Origin: Spartobacteria bacterium UBA6821
GTDB lineage: Bacteria; Verrucomicrobiota; Verrucomicrobiia; Chthoniobacterales; UBA6821
Reading direction: 5' to 3'
Length of the DNA: 6,446 nucleotides
Assembly (NCBI GenBank): GCA_002452515.1
Contig: DKEN01000015.1
Coordinates: 2,790 to 9,235 of the forward strand
Of this stretch, positions 1 to 5,139 are shown one piece after another (the stretch's first letter is position 1; each line of letters begins with the position of its first letter). Made by a program: the position numbers and the translations under genes. The notes below the pieces were generated by a model, which had not been told where the DNA came from, did not search any database, and was given only the letters and a program-made list of their open reading frames with translations.

Positions 1-527
1 ACGATGCAATATTTCTCGCGCAACGCCTGCAGTGTCTCCTCGACTTTGCGCTCGGATTCCGAATCGAGCGCGGCGGTCGGCTCGTCGAGCAGGAGAACGT
101 CGGGCTGACCCACCAGCGCACGAGCCAGCAGGACACGGCGCTTCATGCCGCCGGAGAGACTTTGGAAGTCGGCACTCTCGGGAAGGTTCATTTCCTCCAT
201 GAGATCCTCCTGACGCACGTCGGCCTCCCATTCCTCCTCGGTACCGTCGAGGCGCAGACCCTCCCTCACTACTTCCAGGACGGAGCCGGTGATGCCGGCA
301 GGGACTTCCTGTGGAAGGCGTGTCAGGATGACGCCGGGAGGCTTCATAATTTCCCCCTCCTGTGCCTGCTCTTCCCCCGCGATGACACGCATGAGGCTGG
401 TCTTTCCCGAACCATTCCGTCCGACGAGACAGACCCGTTCGCCCGGATCAACCTGAAGATCGATTTTGTCGAGTAACGGGCGGTCGGTGTAGCGGAGGGT
501 AAGCTGTTTGAGTTGGAGAAGCGGCAT
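1..527 (-). CDS. ABC-F-like (Uup-type) ATPase, N-terminal part, runs off the window
   Basis: The first 175 residues of an ABC ATPase are present; the 3' end lies beyond base 1. Walker A is GRNGSGKT (residues 36-43), the Q-loop glutamine is near residue 73, the signature LSGGMKRRV is at 124-132, and Walker B plus the catalytic Glu is VLLLDE at 144-149. The stretch ERVCLVGRNGSGKTSLM and the following LPQEVP closely resemble the first cassette of Uup. Uup-type ABC-F proteins are soluble tandem-cassette ATPases acting on ribosomes or DNA structures rather than in transport. After DEPT the sequence reads AALDSESERKVEETL, a transporter-type D-loop, where ABC-F proteins have NHLDI. The assignment is therefore mixed: an unusual ABC-F protein, a transporter ATPase, or a chimeric join near the edge. 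The start at 527 gives a full first beta strand (MPLLQLKQLTLRY), but no convincing Shine-Dalgarno precedes it. Confidence 0.8.
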   Translation of the reverse strand, partial: MPLLQLKQLTLRYTDRPLLDKIDLQVDPGERVCLVGRNGSGKTSLMRVIAGEEQAQEGEIMKPPGVILTRLPQEVPAGITGSVLEVVREGLRLDGTEEEWEADVRQEDLMEEMNLPESADFQSLSGGMKRRVLLARALVGQPDVLLLDEPTAALDSESERKVEETLQALREKYCI

Positions 528-536
528 GATAACGAA

Positions 537-665
537 GTCGAGAGACGAGGGTCGAGAGTCGACGGCTTTAAGGCATCAGGCAATAAACCTTTTCTTCCTG
601 ATGGAGGCGAATTGCCAAATTGCGGGCTTTAAGCGCTCGACCTTTGACCCTTCGACCCGTCGACC
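537..665. repeat. Imperfect inverted repeat with nested hairpin
   Basis: The spacer 528-683 holds no credible gene. Its outer arms (about 537-572 and 627-665) are rich in GTCGA/TCGAC and GGGTCGA words and end in CTTTAAG-type sequence. They are roughly complementary with several gaps. Inside, CATCAGG (574-580) pairs with CCTGATG (597-603). Both flanking genes are on the minus strand, so the structure would lie in the leader of the ABC gene or between two transcripts. It may be a dispersed repeat; no terminal direct repeat was recognised. Confidence 0.45.
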
Positions 666-683
666 TTGGGCAGATGGGTTCTT

Positions 684-1616
684 CTACTGCATCGGACTGA
701 ACACCCCCTGGGAGGGGGAAGGGGTCGCTTCATTCATCCACGGCTTGTCTGCCGGAGTCATCTGAAGCGAGTTCATGACGACATAGAGGAGTTCCTCGAG
801 ATGGGAGGCATCGCAGCGATAGATGTCGGTTGTTCCCTGGGGAGGCTGCCAGGTGGAGGCGGGGAGACTCGGGAGATAGGTGAGTTCATCGATCAGGAAG
901 GAAAGGGCAAAATCACTCCGTCTGATGTCGATGCGTTTCGGCGTGTAATCGGAGCAGATCCAGAGCTTGGCCGAGAAATCGTCAGCCTTTGCTGCCTTGC
1001 CGATCTCGGGCATGAGGCCCCCCTCGATCACGCGGCACGAGGCGCCGTTAATGGTGGTGATGGAATTGGAAAGAGCGGTGTTTTCGAGTTGGAAAAGAGC
1101 GGGGAGGAGGACCGCCTGCTGTGCGGTGAAGGGGAGTTGCAGAGGGAGATTGCCGGTATCCTGCGGGCGGGGTTTGTGCTGAAACTGGTCGAGTAAAAAC
1201 TGAACTTTCGAACCGGGAACCGCCCAAACTTTATTGCCATAGCGGCAGACGGTAAGGTTCTGACCGAGTACGGGGGCATCCAGACGGAAACAGCCTGGGT
1301 ATTGGATTTTAGCCGTGAAAGAGGCTCCCTGTAGCATGGCCGGGAGCCGTCCTGCCACCTGTCCGACCGTGGCATGGAGGGTGAGGGCGCGATCCGTTGT
1401 CTGGTTGCCCGCCAGCAGAACACCCGCCATCGGAGTGATCATTTTGGAGAGGACATCGTAGCGATTTTCCGACGGGGCCGGGCCGAGGAGGGGGAGATTC
1501 GTCGCGAGAGCAGTGACCTGGTTGGATTGATTGGCCGAGGGTGCAGGAACTGCCTCCTGGGCAAGGAGGTGGGTGGCAAAAGCCAAGGAAACTGAAAGGA
1601 CCGCGCTGCGTAACAT
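684..1616 (-). CDS. Exported protein of unknown function, possibly LolA-like fold
   Basis: A predicted 310-residue exported protein. The start at 1616 gives a classic Sec signal peptide (MLRSAVLSVSLAFATHLLA, cleavage likely before QEA) and has AAGGTGGG directly upstream as ribosome binding site; a longer in-frame start at 1721 would bury the signal peptide. A low-complexity Ala/Pro/Asn/Gln linker (about 21-48) follows. The body has alternating strand-like segments such as FTAKIQYPGCFRLDAP (100-115), YGNKVWAVPGSKVQFLLDQF (126-145) and KLWICSDYTPKRIDIRRSD (217-235), then LTYLPSLPASTWQPPQG. This pattern recalls LolA-like or DUF2092-like periplasmic beta-sheet proteins, which is a weak fold-level inference. 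Five cysteines (109, 124, 194, 221, 268) remain in the mature part, too many for a lipoprotein signal alone and possibly disulfide-forming. The last ten or so residues are encoded by repeat-like DNA. It is divergent from the cupin gene. Confidence 0.75.
   Translation of the reverse strand: MLRSAVLSVSLAFATHLLAQEAVPAPSANQSNQVTALATNLPLLGPAPSENRYDVLSKMITPMAGVLLAGNQTTDRALTLHATVGQVAGRLPAMLQGASFTAKIQYPGCFRLDAPVLGQNLTVCRYGNKVWAVPGSKVQFLLDQFQHKPRPQDTGNLPLQLPFTAQQAVLLPALFQLENTALSNSITTINGASCRVIEGGLMPEIGKAAKADDFSAKLWICSDYTPKRIDIRRSDFALSFLIDELTYLPSLPASTWQPPQGTTDIYRCDASHLEELLYVVMNSLQMTPADKPWMNEATPSPSQGVFSPMQ
704..718. repeat. G/C-run palindrome in the 3' end of the exported-protein gene
   Basis: CCCCCT, GGG, AGGGGG forms a perfect 6-bp stem with a 3-base loop. 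It falls in the codons for about residues 300-305 of the minus-strand gene, 18 bases before its stop. Palindromes of this CCCT...GGGAGGG type are common in dispersed bacterial repeats. No T-run follows on the minus strand, so it is not a standard intrinsic terminator. Confidence 0.5.
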
Positions 1617-1719
1617 CCCACCTTGATAGCGTTCCGGGGAGGACAAGGCCAAGCGAAACTGGAAAGCACGGGTTTCAAGATGATTTACTTGGGAGTCTGG
1701 GAGATGGCATTGTTTGCCC

Positions 1720-2220
1720 ATGAGCGATCCGCAAGCAGCACAGGATTTAGTGGCTCGGTTGGGACTCCTGCCTCATCCCGAGGGAGGTTTTTTCGGTGAG
1801 AGTTTCCGTTCACCGATTCAGCTGACACTTCCCGATGGCCGGATTCGCGCCGCCAGCACGGCTATCTATTTCCTATTACCGATGGGTGCTTTTTCCGCAC
1901 TGCATCGGGTGAGTTCCGACGAGGTCTGGCATTTCTACGACGGGGATCCGCTGGAGCTGACAACGATCACGTCCGGGGGAATTCTGGAAACCAGGACGCT
2001 GGGTCGTGATCTTGAAGCGGGACAGAGGCCGCAGTTCGTTGTTCCGGCGGGAGTCTGGCAGGCGGCAAAACCGACGCAGGAGAAAATCGGTTACTCGCTG
2101 GTGGGATGTACGGTAGCTCCGGGATTTGATTTCGCTGATTTTGAAATGCCGGTGTGTGACGAATTAGGACGTCTTTTTCCGCAGCATGCAGCGGCGATCC
2201 AGATTCTTACCCGCGATTAA
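1720..2220 (+). CDS. Cupin_5 (DUF985) family protein
   Basis: A complete 166-residue single-domain cupin of the DUF985/Cupin_5 family (yeast YML079w-like), matching the usual family length. Family hallmarks appear in order: LGLLPHPEGGFF (14-25), FRS (29-31), ASTAIYFLLP (45-54), LHRVSSDEVWHFYDGDPLEL (61-80), GQRPQFVVPAGVWQAA, and YSLVGCTVAPGFDFADFEMP near the C-terminus. The His of LHR and the Glu and His of DEVWHF are the likely metal or ligand contacts. The substrate is not established for most members; nucleoside-sugar or small-metabolite binding has been proposed for relatives. I chose ATG 1720 (MSDPQ); an in-frame TTG at 1714 would add only two residues. The nearest purine run (GGGAGA, 1699-1704) is too far for a good Shine-Dalgarno. 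The 103-base gap to the divergent gene must contain promoters for both, though I recognise no clear boxes. Confidence 0.93.
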   Translation: MSDPQAAQDLVARLGLLPHPEGGFFGESFRSPIQLTLPDGRIRAASTAIYFLLPMGAFSALHRVSSDEVWHFYDGDPLELTTITSGGILETRTLGRDLEAGQRPQFVVPAGVWQAAKPTQEKIGYSLVGCTVAPGFDFADFEMPVCDELGRLFPQHAAAIQILTRD

Positions 2221-2229
2221 AACCAGTCC

Positions 2230-2260
2230 GGCTGCTCCCCGCGCTTGCGGGAACAGGCTG
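2230..2260. other. Imperfect stem-loop just after the cupin gene
   Basis: CCCGC (2238-2242) pairs with GCGGG (2247-2251) around a GCTT loop. After an internal mismatch zone, CGGCT-type and AGGCTG-type arms extend the pairing to about 14 bases per side. It starts ten bases after the cupin stop, so it may end that transcript, but no T-tract follows. The core resembles the palindromic centre of type I-E CRISPR repeats, yet there is only one copy. Confidence 0.45.
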
Positions 2261-2320
2261 AATGGGTTCTATTGGTGCGTTAAGGAACCGCTAATTTAAT
2301 CCCATGAAGACTGCTGTAAA

Positions 2321-2409
2321 CTATTTGCCGGTTTTCCTAGGCGCGAAGCGCAGAGGCAATATCCTTGCGGTCTTGCCCAAGAGAGCAACACCGGAAAACG
2401 GACAAATAG
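2321..2409. other. Long inverted repeat enclosing two smaller hairpins
   Basis: The arms CTATTTGCCGGTTTTCC (2321-2337) and GGAAAACGGACAAATAG (2393-2409) pair at 15 of 17 positions; the mismatches are C2328/A2402 and G2330/G2400. The 55-base interior holds GCGC-GAA-GCGC (2341-2351) and GGCAA...TTGCC (2355-2377), giving a possible three-way junction. It could be a structured leader RNA of the downstream operon, an independent small RNA, or a miniature mobile element with 17-base terminal repeats. No target-site duplication is evident. Confidence 0.5.
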
Positions 2410-2512
2410 CAACAGCCCGAAGGGTTGCGGCGATAATAGAGCCGGAGGCTGTGTTGGCTGCGTGCTTACAGCCCGCAAGGGGATGCTCACACGAAGCCGC
2501 CTTGCCTGCGGC
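2409..2512. other. Run of short hairpins in the spacer before the tol operon
   Basis: Successive small inverted repeats fill this stretch: CCC-GAA-GGG framed by GCAAC/GTTGC (2409-2428), AGCC-GGA-GGCT (2440-2450), GGCTG...CAGCC (2456-2473), which competes with CCC-GCAA-GGG carrying a GNRA-type loop (2472-2481), and GCCGC...GCGGC (2496-2512). An open reading frame crosses it (2304-2573), but its composition reflects the hairpins and it resembles no protein I know. Together with the neighbouring structures this accounts for most of the 340-base gene-free gap. Confidence 0.5.
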
Positions 2513-2552
2513 ACATTCTTACCGCAACAGTCTCGTTGCGGTTAAATCAGCG
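2460..2552. repeat. Structured repeat module, copy A
   Basis: Ordered elements are GCGTGC (2460-2465), CCC-GCAA-GGGG (2472-2482), TTGCCTGCGGCAC (2502-2514), a perfect 8-bp hairpin (2521-2542) and CAGCG (2548-2552). The same order occurs at 4986-5063 with different spacing and different stem bases. The 13-base core is identical to copy B at 12 positions. Confidence 0.5.
2521..2542 (+). promoter_or_regulatory. Perfect 8-bp hairpin upstream of tolQ
   Basis: ACCGCAAC (2521-2528) and GTTGCGGT (2535-2542) pair perfectly around the loop AGTCTC. The structure ends 18 bases before the tolQ start and no Shine-Dalgarno lies between. It could affect translation initiation or mRNA stability of the operon, or simply be part of the repeat module. 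It is not followed by a T-run, so a terminator role is unlikely. Confidence 0.4.
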
Positions 2553-2560
2553 ATTCCCCA

Positions 2561-3292
2561 ATGCCCATGCTGATCGGAAGCGGAATAGTTTATGCCTTCA
2601 CCGAGTCGACGCCGGAAGGGAAAGCTGTACTCCTTACTCTGTTTGTCGGTTCGATTTTCAGCTGGTCAGTCATGGTGACCAAGATCCGCGTTCTTAATTT
2701 TGCCAAGTCTCAGTCGGAGCGCTTCATGGCTCTTTTTCGTCGTGACCGCGATCCGTTGAATATCTTTGAAACCGGACTCGATTTCGAAGGCTCCCCGCTC
2801 TTTGAGATCTACGAGGCGGGCTGTGAGGAGCTTTGCTTCCAGGTTCTCGGCTCGACTGAGGTGGACGAGACATTTCAGGCGAGGCTGAAATATGCCGATA
2901 AAATCACCCCGGCCCAGATGCGCTCTGTGCAAGCAGCGATGGAACGCGCGGTCGGTGAGTCCTCCCTGAGACTCGAATCCCAGATGATCATCCTTTCAAC
3001 GGCCGTCAGCGGTGCTCCTTTCGTCGGTCTTCTTGGCACCGTCTGGGGCGTGATGGATGCCTTTGGAGGCATTGCTGCGTCCGGCAGCGCAAATCTTGCA
3101 GCGATGGCCCCGGGTGTCTCCGGCGCCCTCATCACCACGGTCACTGGCCTGCTGGTCGCGATCCCTGCCATGTTCGGGTACAATTTTCTGGTGACCAGCG
3201 TGCGCGGCATGATCGTTTCCTGTGATAATTTTGCGGCGGAGCTCTCCTCGGAAATCGAACACCGCTTTGCCAGCCACGGGGGTAGGAACTGA
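2561..3292 (+). CDS. tolQ: TolQ/ExbB (MotA family) proton-channel subunit
   Basis: A complete 243-residue inner-membrane protein of the MotA/TolQ/ExbB family, which forms a pentameric proton channel around TolR/ExbD and powers TolA/TonB. TM1 is about residues 22-40. A large cytoplasmic part follows (about 42-140). TM2 carries APFVGLLGTVWGVMDAF (152-168), matching the ExbB/TolQ block APYIGLFGTVWGIM, and keeps the channel Thr (T160). TM3 carries APGVSGALITTVTGLLVAIPAMFGYN (from residue 183 on), with the second conserved Thr at T193. The Glu of the ExbB motif APGIAEALLAT is Gly188 here, a notable change. The start is 2561 or the second in-frame ATG at 2567; neither has a clear ribosome binding site. 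First gene of the operon, two bases from the next. TolQ rather than ExbB is chosen because the third gene looks TolA-like; the families cannot be separated firmly. Confidence 0.93.
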   Translation: MPMLIGSGIVYAFTESTPEGKAVLLTLFVGSIFSWSVMVTKIRVLNFAKSQSERFMALFRRDRDPLNIFETGLDFEGSPLFEIYEAGCEELCFQVLGSTEVDETFQARLKYADKITPAQMRSVQAAMERAVGESSLRLESQMIILSTAVSGAPFVGLLGTVWGVMDAFGGIAASGSANLAAMAPGVSGALITTVTGLLVAIPAMFGYNFLVTSVRGMIVSCDNFAAELSSEIEHRFASHGGRN

Positions 3293-3294
3293 TC

Positions 3295-3741
3295 ATGCGC
3301 CGATTTTCCGATCGCAATCCGCTCCACACCCTTAGCGAGCTGAATGTCACGCCGCTGCTCGATCTGGCCTTTGTGCTGCTGATCATTTTTATGATCACCA
3401 CGCCGCTCCTGGAGAACAGCATGGATCTTGTGGTGCCGACGAGCTCCACAGCGAAGACGGAGGTGAATCCGGCCCAGGTGCAGACCGTCGCTATCGATCG
3501 CAACGATGTGCTCAAACTGAACGAGCAGGTTGTCACGGAGACCGATCTTGAAAGCCGCCTGACACAGCTCAGGCGCGAGCAGCCGGGAGTGGCCGTGGTC
3601 GTGCGTCCGCACAAGGATCTTCCGGTTCAGAGTTTCGTTAGGGTCATGGATTTGCTTCACAGGGCCGGCATCACCAAGGTCGGTGTCATGACCCATTCCG
3701 AACAGGATGGGAATCAAGGAACTCCCGCCGTTCAGCCGTAG
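3295..3741 (+). CDS. tolR: TolR/ExbD biopolymer transport protein
   Basis: A complete 148-residue ExbD/TolR protein, the usual family length. A short cytoplasmic N-terminus leads to the hallmark LNVTPLLDLAFVLLIIFMITTPLL (16-39). The single membrane segment contains Asp23, the proton-carrying residue equivalent to TolR D23 and ExbD D25. The rest (about 42-140) is a periplasmic alpha/beta domain ending in the typical VVVRPHKDLPVQSFVRVMDLLHRAGITKVGVMT pattern, here residues 101-133. AGGA (3284-3287) seven bases before the ATG is a good ribosome binding site lying inside the end of tolQ, so the two are probably translationally coupled. The subunit is expected to sit within the TolQ pentamer, gate proton flow and contact peptidoglycan. 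Nothing in it looks damaged. Confidence 0.95.
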   Translation: MRRFSDRNPLHTLSELNVTPLLDLAFVLLIIFMITTPLLENSMDLVVPTSSTAKTEVNPAQVQTVAIDRNDVLKLNEQVVTETDLESRLTQLRREQPGVAVVVRPHKDLPVQSFVRVMDLLHRAGITKVGVMTHSEQDGNQGTPAVQP

Positions 3742-3747
3742 TCTGCC

Positions 3748-4950
3748 ATGAGCTCGTCCGAACCCCGCTTCCGCAGGGCGCTAATCGTCGTTGGATTGAT
3801 CCACATCCTACTCATTGGTGGTCTGATTTGGTATTTTAACCGACCGATCAAAAAACCTGCCGGTCAGCTCACTTGGATGGATACAGGATCTTTTTCCGCA
3901 CCGCAGGAATCGACAGCCCCTCCGACGGCGGAAAAGCCCACGCCCGATCAGAAACCAACGCCGGAGCCGCTCGATACTCCCACGCCAGAGTTCTCTGCGA
4001 CCCCCCTTCCGACACCACCGATGGAGAAGGAAAAGCCCCAACCGACACCGCCTCCTCTCCCGCCGCCGGATGCGCAGTCCGAGATACCCCTCGCCACGCC
4101 GACCGTCACCCCTACGCCTCTACCGAGTGTAACGCCTACGCCCAAAGTCACACCAAAGGCAACGCCCAAGCCGACTCCGAAACCTTCTCCCAAAAAGAAA
4201 TCCACCCCGAAGCCGACCCCCAAACCAACACCAAAACCGACGCCCACTCCGGAGGAGAGCCCTTCCCCCACTCCTGAGCCTGAGGAGACTCCAAAACCGA
4301 AGGTTTCACCAAAGCCGACGCCAAAAATTACTCCCAAGGCTTCGCCAAAGCATTCTCCAAAGCCGGTGGAGAAGGATGATGATGAACCGCCGAAGCCGAA
4401 ATCCAAGGCCACGCCCCATGCTTCTCCAAAAGCCACTCCCAAAAGTTCGCCGAAGGAGCATGGCGATGAGGAAACCCTTCGCAAATCCACCGAGGGCGAA
4501 AAATCAACTTCGGGTTCCAAGAAGAGCAGCACGGACACCGAAAAATCCTCTGCAGGCAAAGGTGAAGGCAACGGGAATTCCGATGCCAAGAGTGCCTTCC
4601 TTGCCTCGAAAGGAGGTGGCACAGGCGCCGGTGGTGCAGGTGGGAACGGGGCTGATCCTTCCACCATCGATGCCTATCAGACACTCATTCACGACCGCTT
4701 CTTCAGCCAGTGGGAGCAGCCGACCTCCATTCCAACGGAGCACAAGGCTGACTTCTCCACCACGCTTAAGATCACCATCCAGCGGGACGGCACGATCAGC
4801 GACTTCTCCCTTGCCCATCCCAGCGGCAATCCGGTGATGGATGAATCAGTGATGGAAGCCGCCCGTAGAGTCATCAAGATTGCTCCGATTCCTGAAGGAA
4901 TGGGGGATAAGAACGGTTATACGATCAATATTAACTTCGAACTGGAGTAA
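3748..4950 (+). CDS. TolA/TonB-type energy transducer with long Pro/Thr/Lys spacer
   Basis: A 400-residue periplasm-spanning protein, third in the operon, six bases after tolR. The N-terminal segment RALIVVGLIHILLIGGLIWYF (10-30) is a signal anchor very like that of E. coli TolA and has the membrane His (H19) conserved in TonB (H20) and TolA. Residues about 45-240 are low-complexity Pro/Thr/Lys/Ser sequence with TPKPTPKPTPK-like units, followed by a charged Ser/Lys/Glu part (about 235-275) and a Gly-rich hinge (about 285-303). The C-terminal domain (about 307-400) starts with IDAYQTLIHDRFFSQWEQP and has ADFSTTLKITIQRDGTISDF followed by SGNPVMDESVMEAARRV, the TonB/TolA C-terminal pattern that contacts outer-membrane or periplasmic partners. 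The TM resembles TolA but the Pro-Lys spacer is TonB-like, whereas E. coli TolA has an Ala-rich helix. No tolB or pal follows. The start has a weak ribosome binding site. Confidence 0.9.
   Translation: MSSSEPRFRRALIVVGLIHILLIGGLIWYFNRPIKKPAGQLTWMDTGSFSAPQESTAPPTAEKPTPDQKPTPEPLDTPTPEFSATPLPTPPMEKEKPQPTPPPLPPPDAQSEIPLATPTVTPTPLPSVTPTPKVTPKATPKPTPKPSPKKKSTPKPTPKPTPKPTPTPEESPSPTPEPEETPKPKVSPKPTPKITPKASPKHSPKPVEKDDDEPPKPKSKATPHASPKATPKSSPKEHGDEETLRKSTEGEKSTSGSKKSSTDTEKSSAGKGEGNGNSDAKSAFLASKGGGTGAGGAGGNGADPSTIDAYQTLIHDRFFSQWEQPTSIPTEHKADFSTTLKITIQRDGTISDFSLAHPSGNPVMDESVMEAARRVIKIAPIPEGMGDKNGYTININFELE
4126..4470 (+). repeat. Degenerate coding repeat for the Pro/Thr/Lys spacer
   Basis: The DNA repeats CCNAANCC/ACNCC-like units encoding TPKP, SPKP and ATPK steps over about 115 residues. 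Synonymous positions differ between units, so the repeat is conserved at protein rather than DNA level. It causes long open frames on the opposite strand that encode Gly/Val-rich sequence and are not genes. Confidence 0.75.
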
Positions 4951-4984
4951 GGGTGGCTTGGGAGATTGGCGGAGATTGTACTCG

Positions 4985-5110
4985 GGCGTGCCCACGCCGC
5001 TCGCCCCTAAAGGGGTTGCCTACGGCACTACAACCTACTCCCGCCAGTCGTAGGTTTGCAGCGTTGGCCTGCGCTTGCCGTAGGTTTTGCTGCGGCTGCC
5101 GCTAGGCCGC
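4985..5110. repeat. Hairpin cluster between convergent genes, with structured repeat module copy B
   Basis: The 189-base gap between the convergent tolA-like and peroxidase genes contains GGCGTG-CC-CACGCC (4985-4998), CCCC-TAAA-GGGG (5004-5015), TGCC-TAC-GGCA (5017-5027), AACCTAC...GTAGGTT (5032-5038 with 5050-5056) and GGCCT...AGGCC (5066-5070 with 5104-5108). In addition CCTACGGCA (5019-5027) is the exact complement of TGCCGTAGG (5076-5084), enclosing the AACCTAC hairpin. The segment 4986-5063 parallels copy A at 2460-2552. The CCCC/GGGG hairpin may also act as a two-way terminator, but no T-run follows it. Confidence 0.55.
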
Positions 5111-5139
5111 CTTGCTCTTCACCCAATCTTTTCCTGCGC

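Noticed and set aside
666..1196. Plus-strand open frame of 176 codons opposite the exported-protein gene
   Set aside because: The minus-strand frame has a signal peptide and ribosome binding site; this one has neither and no family resemblance.
1617..1719. Divergent promoter boxes between the exported-protein and cupin genes
   Set aside because: Promoters must lie here if both genes are transcribed separately, but I found no convincing -35/-10 pair or operator palindrome to annotate.
2296..2514. Minus-strand open frame of 72 codons in the same spacer
   Set aside because: Same hairpin-rich DNA read on the other strand; the Pro/Leu/Arg-rich product resembles nothing and no start signal is visible.
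2230..2545. CRISPR array in the hairpin-rich spacer
   Set aside because: The hairpins differ in sequence and spacing and no repeat-spacer periodicity is present.
2304..2573. Open frame of 89 codons before tolQ
   Set aside because: It runs through consecutive hairpins, overlaps the tolQ start, has no recognisable domain and no ribosome binding site; the composition reflects the repeats.
2875..3717. Minus-strand open frame of 280 codons over tolQ and tolR
   Set aside because: The plus-strand genes are clearly conserved families here; the antisense product has no family features.
3948..4667. Minus-strand open frame of 239 codons rich in Gly/Val/Phe
   Set aside because: It is the antisense shadow of the Pro/Thr/Lys repeat in the tolA-like gene; the forward frame has anchor, spacer and a conserved C-terminal domain.
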